A DNA stretch of 64,000 nucleotides from Sporomusa malonica (GTDB lineage: Bacteria > Bacillota > Negativicutes > Sporomusales > Sporomusaceae), in NCBI RefSeq assembly GCF_900176355.1, contig NZ_FWXI01000004.1:1-64000 (forward strand), given 5' to 3'. Within the stretch, counting starts at the first letter, position 1, and every line of letters begins with the position of its first letter. The position numbers and the translations under genes were made by a program. This document shows positions 42,635 through 51,639 of the stretch, in pieces. The notes beneath the pieces are model-generated. The model was given only the letters and a program-made list of their open reading frames with translations, ran no database searches and was not told the origin of the DNA.

Positions 42635-42937
42635 CTATTCAGGCGATTGCTGCAGCGTTAGCAGCTTACTGACTTCAGTAACCAATTTTTCATTTACCCT
42701 GCAGATTAAAAATTTTCCCCTTTTTTCAGTGGCAATCAAATCTGCGTTCGCCAATTCTTTTATATGATGCGAAATGGTTGGGGCACCGATGCTTAGGCAA
42801 CTCATAATGTCTGCGACAGAACATTCTCCGCCAGTTTCAAAACTAGCTTCATGCGCCTCGGCAATCTTTAAATATAATTCTAACCGATTGGGATTTGAAA
42901 GAGCTTTAAATATCTTTGCCATTTTTTTTGTATCCAT
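42635..42937 (-). CDS. ArsR-family repressor
   Basis: A 100-residue winged-helix repressor: KIFKALSNPNRLELYLKIAE, SVADIMSCLSIGAPTISHHI, KELANADLIATEKRGKFLIC. Cys residues occur (ECSV, MSCL), but not in the ELCVC arsenic pattern, so the signal may be thiol or redox rather than metal. Starts behind GGAGATG. A palindrome sits 30 bases upstream. First gene of a four-gene operon with EFR1, metallo-hydrolase and aldo/keto reductase genes. Confidence 0.9.
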   Translation of the reverse strand: MDTKKMAKIFKALSNPNRLELYLKIAEAHEASFETGGECSVADIMSCLSIGAPTISHHIKELANADLIATEKRGKFLICRVNEKLVTEVSKLLTLQQSPE

Positions 42938-42967
42938 GTTTTACATCTCCGCTGTTAACTATATCAA

Positions 42968-42987
42968 AATTCGATAATCATCGAATT
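42968..42987 (-). promoter_or_regulatory. Putative ArsR operator
   Basis: AATTCGAT-AATC-ATCGAATT is a perfect inverted repeat in the promoter region of the ArsR-led operon. Confidence 0.7.
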
Positions 42988-43066
42988 GATTTTATCCTAT
43001 CTTAGCATTCTTGTCAATAATAATTGGCCGTCTTAACTAGATTAGCTAAATTGATAATAAATGATT

Positions 43067-44317
43067 TCAAGATTTCCTTAAGATTTTTATCTTCTCGGCA
43101 ATAATGTACATTAGCTGACGACCACGCTGTATTAAAGCCTTAAATTCAAAGATTTGCCTAGTCACACTACCGTGTTTCATTTCATCTAATTGTATGCTGC
43201 CTCCTCTTTCTACGGTACTTTTTGCTTTTTCTAGAACGATGGTAGTAATGCGATAATATTTATTTAGCTCTTCTAATTTATCATGTAATTGCTCCCATAG
43301 TTTTATCCGTGACTTGAAGCCTATTTCAGTTACACATATCCTCTGCCTAAAGATATAGTATTTCCAACCTTCGAACACAAGCACAACAGGCAAAACTATT
43401 GCCATAGTCACTGTCATGATCTTTAAGGTCAAAGGGTTTGAAGCGGAGTTGTAAATAGTAAGACTCCAATTCGGATCTAAACTGGAAACAATAAACCTGG
43501 GAAACAGTCCGACAAACATAGCGGCAATCATAGAAAAAATAGCAACAGTACTGCAAACAAAACTCTTAGTATATTCCCTATCCCTTAGGCAACGATAACA
43601 AAGGATCAATGTCAACACAGATGCTACCAATATCCCGCTTGCTATTGGTTTCGATGTCAAATCCGTATATACAAATGTTAGAATAGCGAAGACTACAACT
43701 ATATACATCGCGTATTTGCCTGTGATAAGCCCCATCTTTCTTGTCCGTAGAATTAACTGTTGATCCAATCTTAGCGTGAGATAAACCGCTCCATGCAATA
43801 AGAACGCAAAAACAAAAGCCAATCCACCGAACAACGTATATGGATTTAACAAATCCCAAAAAGTGCCGCTATATTGCATTTCGCCGTTTATCGGCAACCC
43901 GGTTAAAAGGTTGGTAACGGCAATTCCCCAGAGCAATGCAGGTATAACTCCACCAAAGAAAATTGCCCATTCCCAAAATTTCCGCCAATTATGGTTGATA
44001 TCCTTATTGCGAAACTCAAAAGCAACTCCCCGAAAAATAAGCGAAGATACTATTAAGAGCAGCGCAAGGTATAACCCGCTGAACAGCGTGGCGTAGACCT
44101 GAGGAAAACCAGCAAATAACACTGCACCGGCGGCTATTAACCATACCTCGTTTCCTTCCCATACTGGGGCCAGCGTATTAATAATTGCCTGACGCTCTGT
44201 ATCTGATTTCCCGAGGAAGGGGAGAATCATACCAACGCCATAATCAAAACCTTCTAACACCAAATAACCAATGAATAGAAAGCCAAACATTAGAAAACAT
44301 ATCGTGTTTAAGTCCAT
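43067..44317 (-). CDS. cydB: Cytochrome bd oxidase subunit II with C-terminal extension
   Basis: A 416-residue membrane protein; start at ATG 44317 behind GATAGGGG. Typical CydB features: FLFIGYLVLEGFDYGVGMIL near the start, NTLAPVWEGNEVWLIAAGAV, and the later LLHGAVYLTLR. With CydA it reduces oxygen to water using quinol. After the last helix (about 315-340) a ~75-residue charged, helical tail (KLWEQLHDKLEELNKYYRIT) extends beyond normal CydB and may be a coiled coil. No cydCD follows. Confidence 0.93.
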   Translation of the reverse strand: MDLNTICFLMFGFLFIGYLVLEGFDYGVGMILPFLGKSDTERQAIINTLAPVWEGNEVWLIAAGAVLFAGFPQVYATLFSGLYLALLLIVSSLIFRGVAFEFRNKDINHNWRKFWEWAIFFGGVIPALLWGIAVTNLLTGLPINGEMQYSGTFWDLLNPYTLFGGLAFVFAFLLHGAVYLTLRLDQQLILRTRKMGLITGKYAMYIVVVFAILTFVYTDLTSKPIASGILVASVLTLILCYRCLRDREYTKSFVCSTVAIFSMIAAMFVGLFPRFIVSSLDPNWSLTIYNSASNPLTLKIMTVTMAIVLPVVLVFEGWKYYIFRQRICVTEIGFKSRIKLWEQLHDKLEELNKYYRITTIVLEKAKSTVERGGSIQLDEMKHGSVTRQIFEFKALIQRGRQLMYIIAEKIKILRKS

Positions 44318-44345
44318 TATTACCCCTATCAGAATCTTGCTTAAC

Positions 44346-45686
44346 CTAGTTGTCAGGGCCCTCAAGGATTATTTTGCGAGCAACATAAACAGCAGCCAAG
44401 GCAATACAGGCATAGACCGTTGAAAACGTAATCAAAGAGACCCATACACTCGCCGCGGGAACAATTTTTGAAACACCTTTCTCAGTTAGCAATAGGCCAT
44501 ACACAATCCAAGGCTGTCTGCCCATTTCCGTCATTGTCCAGCCCAAAGTGATTGCCAAATAGGGTAACGGCAGGCTCCACATAGTAACTTTTAATAAGGT
44601 TGGACAATCTTCAATTTGCTTTTTTCGCCAATACCAACAATTTAATGAAGCCAGCAGAACCAGAAAAAAACCGATACTTACCATGGCCCGAAAACTCCAA
44701 AACAATATTGTCACTGGGGGTATATAATACCCTGGGCCATATTGACCTTCATACTCAGCTTGTAAGTTATTGATTCCTTTCACAGGAGTATTAAGACTAT
44801 TATAAGCCAACACGGAGAGTCCTGATGGTAGTGCCAATTGATACATATTCCTTCGCTTATCCTCATCAATGATGGCGAAGACAACAAAAGGGGCTGGAGT
44901 GGCTGTTTCCCACAAGGCCTCCGATGCTGCCATTTTCATCGGTTGAATGTTGGCGAGATACTGATTGTAAAAATGCCCAGTAAAAACCACGAGGCTCGTG
45001 GCTATCATTGCGCACACTAGCCCTAATTTGAAAGAGCGCTTGAATCTGCTTAGATGATTCTTACGGAGAAGGTAATAGGCGCTAACAGCCATAACAAAAT
45101 ACCCGGCTACCACCAAACCAGATAGAATGCTATGGAAATACTGGTAAAAAAGATATCGATTTGTGATTAACGCAGCTAAGTCGTTTAGCTCCACCCGCCC
45201 ATTATTAATTATATAGCCCACAGGATGTTGCATGAAAGAATTGGCTGACAAAATCCAGAACGCTGAATAATTGCTGGCTACCGCTATAAGGCAGATAGCG
45301 GCAAGATGAGCACGTTTAGAAATCTTATCCCAACCATACACCCATATTCCGATCGCAACAGATTCCACGAAAAAAGCAGTTAAGGCTTCAAACGCTAATG
45401 AAGACCCGAACATACTTCCTACGAATTTTGACAACTCCGACCAATTCATCCCGAACTGAAACTCGTTAACCAGACCAGTCGCTATCCCAACAGCATAGTT
45501 AACCAAAAACAGCTTGCCCCAGAATTTTGCCATTACCTTACTGCTTTTGTCTCCAGTTCGGACGTAATGAGCTTCTATTAATGCGATTAGGATAGAAAGT
45601 CCAAGGGTAAGGGCAACAAACCAAAAATGATATGTCAGCGTGATCCCAAACTGGATTCGTGCCAAATTTAAAGCTGTATTGTCCAT
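44346..45686 (-). CDS. cydA: Cytochrome bd oxidase subunit I
   Basis: A 446-residue integral membrane subunit with about nine helices. The heme ligands H20 (TYHFWF) and H185 (YFHSILSG) lie at family positions; the GRQPW motif follows TMTEM. The Q-loop is short, as in Firmicute-type enzymes. Start behind GAGGGATCC, with cydB 28 bases downstream. High-affinity oxygen scavenging fits an anaerobe that must survive traces of oxygen. An inverted repeat lies in its promoter. Confidence 0.95.
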   Translation of the reverse strand: MDNTALNLARIQFGITLTYHFWFVALTLGLSILIALIEAHYVRTGDKSSKVMAKFWGKLFLVNYAVGIATGLVNEFQFGMNWSELSKFVGSMFGSSLAFEALTAFFVESVAIGIWVYGWDKISKRAHLAAICLIAVASNYSAFWILSANSFMQHPVGYIINNGRVELNDLAALITNRYLFYQYFHSILSGLVVAGYFVMAVSAYYLLRKNHLSRFKRSFKLGLVCAMIATSLVVFTGHFYNQYLANIQPMKMAASEALWETATPAPFVVFAIIDEDKRRNMYQLALPSGLSVLAYNSLNTPVKGINNLQAEYEGQYGPGYYIPPVTILFWSFRAMVSIGFFLVLLASLNCWYWRKKQIEDCPTLLKVTMWSLPLPYLAITLGWTMTEMGRQPWIVYGLLLTEKGVSKIVPAASVWVSLITFSTVYACIALAAVYVARKIILEGPDN

Positions 45687-45760
45687 GGATCCCTCACATT
45701 GAAATGCACTTTGCCGACAATCTAATATTTGTCGATTGGGGACTTCTTATGAAATTCAAA

Positions 45761-45783
45761 ATCCACTCAATTGTTGAGTGGAT
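45761..45783. promoter_or_regulatory. Inverted repeat upstream of cydAB
   Basis: ATCCACTCAA-TTG-TTGAGTGGAT is a perfect repeat 75 bases upstream of cydA. It could be an operator or a hairpin for transcription arriving from the other side. Confidence 0.5.
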
Positions 45784-45814
45784 TAAAAAATTCGTTAGAG
45801 TAAAGAGCCTGCAA

Positions 45815-46190
45815 CAATCTACGCTACAGCCTACACCGATCATTACATACCTATACGCAGACTTTCGCCTACCCACAAGCATTACACAACCGATGCAAAC
45901 CTTTGCTCGACTACCACAGATAGCTACTGAACCGCCTGCAATCTCTCGACTGCAAACGACCCGTATGATTCACAACCCATAGCAGTCTTAGCTCGACCAA
46001 CATAGATCCCTTGGGACCACACGGCAACAGTTGGGCTACCGTACAGCCTTTCAAGACCCATGCCAGTCTTCCCGCCGACTAACGCCGAGCCTTTCGACCC
46101 GACGCCAATCTTTGGCCGACTGATGCCGAACACCAGAAGATATCCGACACCAATCTTGGCTCGACCATTACAGACCCTTTACACTCATAG
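45815..46190 (-). repeat. Degenerate ~41-bp tandem repeat tract
   Basis: Read on the minus strand, phrases like GTCGGCCAAAGATTGGCGTC, GTCGGCGGGAAGACTGGCAT, GTCGAGCTAAGACTGCTATG, GTCGAGCAAAGGTTTGCATC and GTAGGCGAAAGTCTGCGTAT recur every 39-43 bases, about eight times, with much divergence. The longest open frame (45924-46133) stops in the third unit from its end, so the tract is not convincingly coding. It fills most of the 650-bp gap between cydA and the next gene. Confidence 0.65.
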
Positions 46191-46332
46191 TATCTGTCGA
46201 TTGAATTATATAATACCTAGAAATAAATGGAAAAGTAAATAGAAAACCGCCAATGTAGCCCCCGTATTCGTGCAGGAAGCGCCAAAGTTCCTGTCGAAAT
46301 TAAAGATAAACAACCTATATGGAGGTGTGCCT

Positions 46333-46845
46333 ATGATTCGTTATGCAGAGCATGGCGATTTAATTGCTATTCTGGATATTTATAATGACGCAATACTTAA
46401 CACGACGGCAGTCTATCATTACAAGCCTCATACCCTCGAGGATAGAAGCTCATGGTATGAAAAAAAGGTTAGCGACGGATTTCCTGTCTTGGTGTTTGAA
46501 GAAAACAATCTAGTCGTCGGGTTCGCAACATTTGGACCTTTTAGAGCTTGGCCTGCATATAAGTATACAATAGAACATTCAGTCTACGTCCACAAAAACC
46601 ATAGAGGAAAACATATTGGTACCGCCCTATTGCAAAAGCTCATAGAGATTGCTAACGCAAACGGCTATGCTACGTTGGTCGCCGGAATTGACGCTAGCAA
46701 TGATGGTAGTAAGTTAATGCACGAAAAATTAGGCTTTAGCGAGTCTGGTATTATTCGGAAAGCTGGATATAAATTTGGCAAATGGCTTGACTTGAATTTT
46801 TACCAGTACCAACTCCGTGGACCTGAGAAGCCAATAGAAGAATGA
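46333..46845 (+). CDS. GNAT acetyltransferase, phosphinothricin-acetyltransferase-like
   Basis: A 170-residue acetyltransferase, start at ATG 46333 behind ATGGAGGTGTG. The family order is clear: IRYAEHGDLIAILDIYNDAI, LVVGFATFGPFRAWPAYKYT, then EHSVYVHKNHRGKHIGTALL with the acetyl-CoA loop HRGKHIG. This is the Pat/YwnH type that acetylates methionine sulfone, sulfoximine or similar amino compounds. Upstream region is the degenerate repeat tract. Confidence 0.9.
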   Translation: MIRYAEHGDLIAILDIYNDAILNTTAVYHYKPHTLEDRSSWYEKKVSDGFPVLVFEENNLVVGFATFGPFRAWPAYKYTIEHSVYVHKNHRGKHIGTALLQKLIEIANANGYATLVAGIDASNDGSKLMHEKLGFSESGIIRKAGYKFGKWLDLNFYQYQLRGPEKPIEE

Positions 46846-46897
46846 TATGACTTTAATACATCCCAGACCACAATCAATGCAAGGTAGGTAATCCAAA

Positions 46898-48244
46898 ATG
46901 ACACGTTCAGATCGTAATCGCCTGTCACGCCAGGCTAATAACCGAAGAAAGCGTAGGACTTCTTTTGTACTCAGAACCATGAGTATCTTGTTTTGTTTGG
47001 TTCTGTTATTCCCATTTTTTCAATCATCCATTTCCTTCCCCTGTACTTCTCAAGCTCAGTCAGGAGATTTGAATGGAAAAAAAATTCGCTTAGTATGGGA
47101 AGCTATCCCGGATGCAGTAGCATACCAGCTTGTGTTTAGGAACCAACATGAGGGTATGAAAGATGAGATCAACCTTGAAAATAACACTCTTTACAATGAA
47201 ATATATACTCCCGGAGTTGAGTTAGACATCTCGCTTTTTCCTAAAAGAGAGGCAGTTTGGTGGCAAGTGAGGGCGTTGAATTTGGACCGAGAGCCGATTT
47301 CCCCGTTTACTGATCCGATGAAATTGGTGGACGGTGAAGTTGACCCAGTATCACCATTTATTACCGCTCATTTAGATACTTTGGCTAGACTTCCTCTATA
47401 TCCTACCTATTCTTGGATTCCAGTTTTGAATGCAGCTGCTTATGAGGTTCAAATTTTTTCTAGAGAGCTCCAGTCTAACAACCTTAAAAAGAGTTATGTA
47501 ATAAAAGGGGCCTCGTCATTTGACTGTTATGACATCGACGCTTTTACAGAACCAGGCATATATTGGTGGCGGGTCGTTGCTCTGGATGCCAAAGGGCAGC
47601 AGTTGGGAAAATGGTCAGAGGCGCAGCCTTTTACAGTTCAGGGAGAAGGTAATATTGTGGCTGCATTGGGTGACAGCGTTACTCATGGTGGTGGTGCGAT
47701 TTCTAATCCTCCGAGTGATCCGGTTTACGACTGGACAAGTTATGTCGGTATTCCCATGAAAAATTTAGGACGGAGTGGTGACACAACCAATACTATCTAT
47801 GCGCGGTTTGACTATGACGTATTGCCTTTTCATCCACAAATACTTGTGATTATGGGGGGAATTAACGATATTCGTGCTGGAACTCCGGCGTCAGACGTAA
47901 TTAATAACTTACGACAAATTAGGGAAAAATGCCAGGAAAATAAGATCATCCCCGTTTTTCTGACACTTACTCCAGTAAATCCTGCACTTATAAAACGCGC
48001 TTTTAACGAGGATACAAGCTCAGAGTGGCAGAGTGAGTGGCATAAAGTAAACGAATGGATAAAGGACCAACCCTACCATGTAGATATTACGCCAATATTT
48101 ATGAGTGGTGAGGGTGTTATGCCTGCTCAATTTGCTACCGATGGTTTACATCCAGATAGCAAGGGAAAAGCCTTGATTGGACAGGCTGTTGGCAAATTTC
48201 TTCGACAGACTTTTGGTGAAACCTCTGCATTTTTTCGCCCTTAA
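46898..48244 (+). CDS. Secreted GDSL/SGNH esterase with Fn3-like modules
   Basis: A 448-residue exported hydrolase. A basic N-terminus and hydrophobic stretch (SILFCLVLLFPFFQSS) form a signal peptide or anchor. Residues ~60-155 and ~160-250 look like two Fn3-type beta modules (RLVWEAIPDAVAYQLVFRNQ; PTYSWIPVLNAAAYEVQIFS). The C-terminal SGNH domain has block I ALGDSVTHGGG near residue 258, block III GGINDIR near 321 and block V DGLHPD near 414. Likely acts on cell-surface or polysaccharide esters. Follows the acetyltransferase by 52 bases. Confidence 0.9.
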   Translation: MTRSDRNRLSRQANNRRKRRTSFVLRTMSILFCLVLLFPFFQSSISFPCTSQAQSGDLNGKKIRLVWEAIPDAVAYQLVFRNQHEGMKDEINLENNTLYNEIYTPGVELDISLFPKREAVWWQVRALNLDREPISPFTDPMKLVDGEVDPVSPFITAHLDTLARLPLYPTYSWIPVLNAAAYEVQIFSRELQSNNLKKSYVIKGASSFDCYDIDAFTEPGIYWWRVVALDAKGQQLGKWSEAQPFTVQGEGNIVAALGDSVTHGGGAISNPPSDPVYDWTSYVGIPMKNLGRSGDTTNTIYARFDYDVLPFHPQILVIMGGINDIRAGTPASDVINNLRQIREKCQENKIIPVFLTLTPVNPALIKRAFNEDTSSEWQSEWHKVNEWIKDQPYHVDITPIFMSGEGVMPAQFATDGLHPDSKGKALIGQAVGKFLRQTFGETSAFFRP

Positions 48245-48267
48245 CCTGAAAACAAAGCACCAAAATA

Positions 48268-48310
48268 GGGGACAGGCTTAGCGTTTCCTATAAACGCTAA
48301 GCCTGTCCCC
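48268..48310. repeat. Perfect 19-bp inverted repeat, G/C-tract type
   Basis: GGGGACAGGCTTAGCGTTT and its exact complement flank a 5-nt loop, between two convergent genes. No T-run follows, so it may be a palindromic repeat used as a terminator. The GGGGACAGG head recalls the GTCCCC string at 63.48 kb. Confidence 0.75.
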
Positions 48311-48342
48311 CTGCCCCATTCAGTACATTCCGACCTCAAAAG

Positions 48343-49632
48343 TTAGGCCATCATATTCACAAATAGACCTTGGAATAGATTATTTTGTTGCATCATCCAA
48401 CTGTTCCCAGTAATTTGGGCAGTATAGTTCAATGCATCCATCGTACTAGGTGACTTTAGATAATTGTTCACGGGATTACTGGATAATTCTTTAGTAACAC
48501 GTTCTATAGTTTTACCCAATCCCCCCCCGCCAGCAAAGAGATTCTTCACGCTCTCTGAATTGGAAGCCAAAGCTGCCGACAGCTTTTTCTCATCTATCTT
48601 TAAGTCTCCAGTATTTTTCTCCAACGAAATCCCGATAGCAGCAAATTCCCCCGCCCTTGTCTTACCTACTAGAGATTCTACGCTATTTAGTGCCTTGCTT
48701 CCCTTTTGTGTGATAGTATCACTATTACTAAGAATGTCATGTAAGCTATTGTAACTAGTCACCAATGCCTTAGCTTCGTTCACAATTTTACTGTCATCCT
48801 GATCAATCTCTACCTTAATAACTCCAGTAGTAATTTTATTTAAATTTAACGACACGTTACCACTATCTAATGATACTTTATTGGTAGAAGACTGATAAGC
48901 TGTGCCATTGACTGTATACTGAGCATCTGCTGCACTTTGCACCTTATTGCCAAGTTGCAAAGCCGCGCCAGCACTGCCACTAATATCTCGAATTGTAAAA
49001 CTATTCGTCCCACCTGTCTCTTTTGATTCCAGACTCAAATACTGAAAGTTATTCTTAGTTTTGACCTCAGCCTTAATTCCAGTCTCACTGTTATTAATGG
49101 CACTGGCAAACTTGTTTAATACTTGTTTATTTGTATCGGTCGATAGGACATTGACCGAGAATTGACGCTCTGAACCACTACCTACCTGAATACCTAACGT
49201 TGAGATACCGGTCGCTACTCCACCATAAGCACTACCGGCTAAGCTAGTTCCCTCATTACGCTGGGTTGTAGCCACCTGACTAATACTAACACTATACTGG
49301 GCGGTCTTGGCCCCAGTCTTCGCCTCACCAGTCACTGCATCAGAACTGGCTGACACATACTTCCGCTCAAAGAAGTTAGGTGTTGCCAGTGTTTTAGCAC
49401 TGCTATTTACACTACTTACACTACTAGTAAAGTCAACAACATTCTGGCGATACTGCTGCTGTTGGCTCTGCAAATTTTGCACAGACATGCGAGTTAATAG
49501 TTTTAACGATCTAAAACTATTATCCAGTTGGCTAAACTTTGGATCTGATGAATTTATGATACTTGTTATAGAAGGTTTGTACTGACTACTCCAGAATGAA
49601 TTTGTACTAAGTTCAGGAAGCTTGATCATCAT
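48343..49632 (-). CDS. FliD-like flagellar capping protein
   Basis: A 429-residue protein resembling flagellar hook-associated protein 2. Residues ~75-200 contain the FliD N-terminal pattern (VSASSDAVTGEAKTGAKTAQ, YSVSISQVATTQRNEGTSLA), and the C-terminal half carries LVTSYNSLHDILSNSDTITQ and IGISLEKNTGDLKIDEKKLS, which correspond to the FliD C-terminal domain. It is shorter at both ends than typical FliD, and no other flagellar gene is nearby, so it may be an orphan export or surface protein. Start at ATG 49632 behind AAAAGGGGTG. Confidence 0.82.
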   Translation of the reverse strand: MMIKLPELSTNSFWSSQYKPSITSIINSSDPKFSQLDNSFRSLKLLTRMSVQNLQSQQQQYRQNVVDFTSSVSSVNSSAKTLATPNFFERKYVSASSDAVTGEAKTGAKTAQYSVSISQVATTQRNEGTSLAGSAYGGVATGISTLGIQVGSGSERQFSVNVLSTDTNKQVLNKFASAINNSETGIKAEVKTKNNFQYLSLESKETGGTNSFTIRDISGSAGAALQLGNKVQSAADAQYTVNGTAYQSSTNKVSLDSGNVSLNLNKITTGVIKVEIDQDDSKIVNEAKALVTSYNSLHDILSNSDTITQKGSKALNSVESLVGKTRAGEFAAIGISLEKNTGDLKIDEKKLSAALASNSESVKNLFAGGGGLGKTIERVTKELSSNPVNNYLKSPSTMDALNYTAQITGNSWMMQQNNLFQGLFVNMMA

Positions 49633-49773
49633 ATTCACCCCTTTTCAGTCGCCACGATATGACATAAAAATACACATATAGGTTATTACCAATATTTTAA
49701 CATAATTACAATTAAAGGCAACTTAATTTGGCAAGAATTTTCGCTCATCTCGTAATCGTTCTCCCTTCTTGCC

Positions 49774-50328
49774 TCAAAACGACTGGCTTTTCTTAATAAA
49801 TTTGCTCATCACCCAGCGGATAAATACTGCAAGGAGAAAATATCCAGGAATAGAGTATGTGTGTTGCCAATTAATAAGTTGGTATATTTTTAAGTAAACA
49901 AGAAGGGGTTCCGAAACATAAGCAAAGACAAGTGAAACTATGACATGAGCAATAGCAAATGACTGCCACGTGTGGCAATACTGATATATAACCATATAAC
50001 TAACAGGTAATACTGATATATCATATACGATGAAGACATCCAGCAGCGGAAGCAGGTCATATTTATATTCCCAAGCATCAGTTTCTACGCCGATAGCATC
50101 TAGTAAGCCGGCAAAAAGTGCTATCAGCAGTCCATAGGTTGTGATTTCAAAAAATCTTCGACGATCAACGATCTTCCACCAGATAATGAAGGGAATAATG
50201 GTTAGGGCCACTAACAGCCACCATTGATAAGTAAAAACCACGCTCTGAAACCAAAAATCACGACCTGCTACGTCAGCAGCTGACTGTAAGGCGTATGTCT
50301 CTTCAAAACCTGCAAATTTTTTCATCTG
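49774..50328 (-). CDS. CBO0543-type membrane protein (second copy)
   Basis: A 184-residue protein with about five helices: YQWWLLVALTIIPFIIWWKI, RRRFFEITTYGLLIALFAGL, LDVFIVYDISVLPVSYMVIY. It has the same layout and phrases as the protein at 16218-16859 (FEI-x-helix, DIxVxP), so they are paralogues of the CBO0543 family. Start at ATG 50328 behind CAGGTGAG. Function unknown. Confidence 0.75.
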   Translation of the reverse strand, partial: QMKKFAGFEETYALQSAADVAGRDFWFQSVVFTYQWWLLVALTIIPFIIWWKIVDRRRFFEITTYGLLIALFAGLLDAIGVETDAWEYKYDLLPLLDVFIVYDISVLPVSYMVIYQYCHTWQSFAIAHVIVSLVFAYVSEPLLVYLKIYQLINWQHTYSIPGYFLLAVFIRWVMSKFIKKSQSF

Positions 50329-50524
50329 CTCACCTGTGACCCAACGTAATAAACATTCAGATATTAGTCTCACCAATGAGTAGATTGATAATGCATTGTT
50401 CCATCTGTTTCTTTATCTTGCGAAAGGATGGGCCTCAGCACCGGTTGAATATCATTCTTACTCACAATTTCTAAGTCAGCCAACAAACACCAAGAGGCAA
50501 ATAGTAAGAGGGGGATTTAAAACA

Positions 50525-51550
50525 GTGTATAGTTTCAAGAATGACTACAGTGAGGGAGCGCATCCAAGAATATTGAGCGCTTTAACGAAATCTAACCTTG
50601 AACAAACCGAAGGCTATGGGGAGGATTGTTATACAAAAAAAGCCATTGCGCTTTTGAAACAAAAAATAGAACGTTACGATATCGATATTCACCTGTTCTC
50701 TGGCGGTACTCAAACGAATCTTACCGCACTTTCAGCCTTTTTAAGGCCACATGAAGCAGTCATTGCGCCTAGTACCGGACATATTCTAGTTCACGAAACC
50801 GGAGCTATCGAGGCCACAGGGCACAAAGTCATCTCTATTGAGGTAAGCGACGGAAAAATTAACACTACCCATATCAAAGCTGTACTTGATGCGCATACAG
50901 ACGAGCATATGGTGAAACCGAGACTTGTTTACATTTCAAATCCAACAGAAATCGGCTCGATTTATACAAAGAACGAACTGGAACAGATAAGCCAGCTCTG
51001 CAAAATAAATAACCTATATTTATACGTTGACGGCGCGCGATTAGGTTCGGCGTTATGCTCTGCGGAGAATGACCTGCAAATGTCTGATTTAGGTATACTG
51101 GTAGATGCCTTCTACATCGGCGGAACCAAGAACGGTGCACTACTGGGGGAAGCGCTTGTAATCTGCCATGATTCTCTCAAAGACGATTTCCGTTTTCATA
51201 TGAAGCAGAAAGGGGCATTAATGGCCAAAGGCCGGCTTCTTGGCATACAGTTTCAAGAACTATTCGAAGACGGTCTGTACTTCGATCTAGCGAAACACGC
51301 TAATAAGATGGCTGATTTGTTGAAGAACGAAATAAGTAATGCAGGCTATAAATTTCTAACCCATTCCCCTACCAATCAAATATTCCCGATCTTACCAAAC
51401 TGGCTTATTGAGAAACTTCAGGTAAAGTATTTATTCTATATCTGGACGAAAATCGACTCCGATAGTTCTGTTATTCGTCTTGTCACCTCTTGGGCTACAA
51501 AAGAGGAGGCAGTAGTGGCCTTTATTACGGATCTGAAGGATTTATCGTAA
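50525..51550 (+). CDS. Threonine aldolase/beta-eliminating lyase-family enzyme
   Basis: A 341-residue PLP enzyme; start at GTG 50525 (MYSFKNDYSEGAHP) behind AGAGGGGGA. The family start SFKNDYSEGAHPRIL and the PLP lysine in YIGGTKNGALLGEA are clear. Other features: HLFSGGTQTNLTALSAFL, and LYLYVDGARLGSAL with the Asp that contacts PLP nitrogen. Low-specificity L-threonine aldolases split threonine to glycine and acetaldehyde; related lyases act on other beta-hydroxy amino acids. Monocistronic, ends at a hairpin. Confidence 0.92.
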   Translation: MYSFKNDYSEGAHPRILSALTKSNLEQTEGYGEDCYTKKAIALLKQKIERYDIDIHLFSGGTQTNLTALSAFLRPHEAVIAPSTGHILVHETGAIEATGHKVISIEVSDGKINTTHIKAVLDAHTDEHMVKPRLVYISNPTEIGSIYTKNELEQISQLCKINNLYLYVDGARLGSALCSAENDLQMSDLGILVDAFYIGGTKNGALLGEALVICHDSLKDDFRFHMKQKGALMAKGRLLGIQFQELFEDGLYFDLAKHANKMADLLKNEISNAGYKFLTHSPTNQIFPILPNWLIEKLQVKYLFYIWTKIDSDSSVIRLVTSWATKEEAVVAFITDLKDLS

Positions 51551-51574
51551 CCTCTTTACCATCCTTTTATCAAC

Positions 51575-51611
51575 TAGAGCCATAATTCGCATATCGCGAA
51601 TTATGGCTCTA
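51575..51611. terminator. TAGAGCCATA-type hairpin
   Basis: TAGAGCCATAATTCGC and its exact complement flank a 5-nt loop between two convergent genes. Shares its head with hairpins at 6277 and 19510. Confidence 0.8.
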
Positions 51612-51639
51612 CATTTATTACCATGGGATATTTACCTTT

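Noticed and set aside
45924..46133. 69-codon minus-strand frame with VGRAKTAMG-type repeats
   Set aside because: It spans only part of the degenerate repeat tract and is cut by stops in the other units, so coding is not supported.
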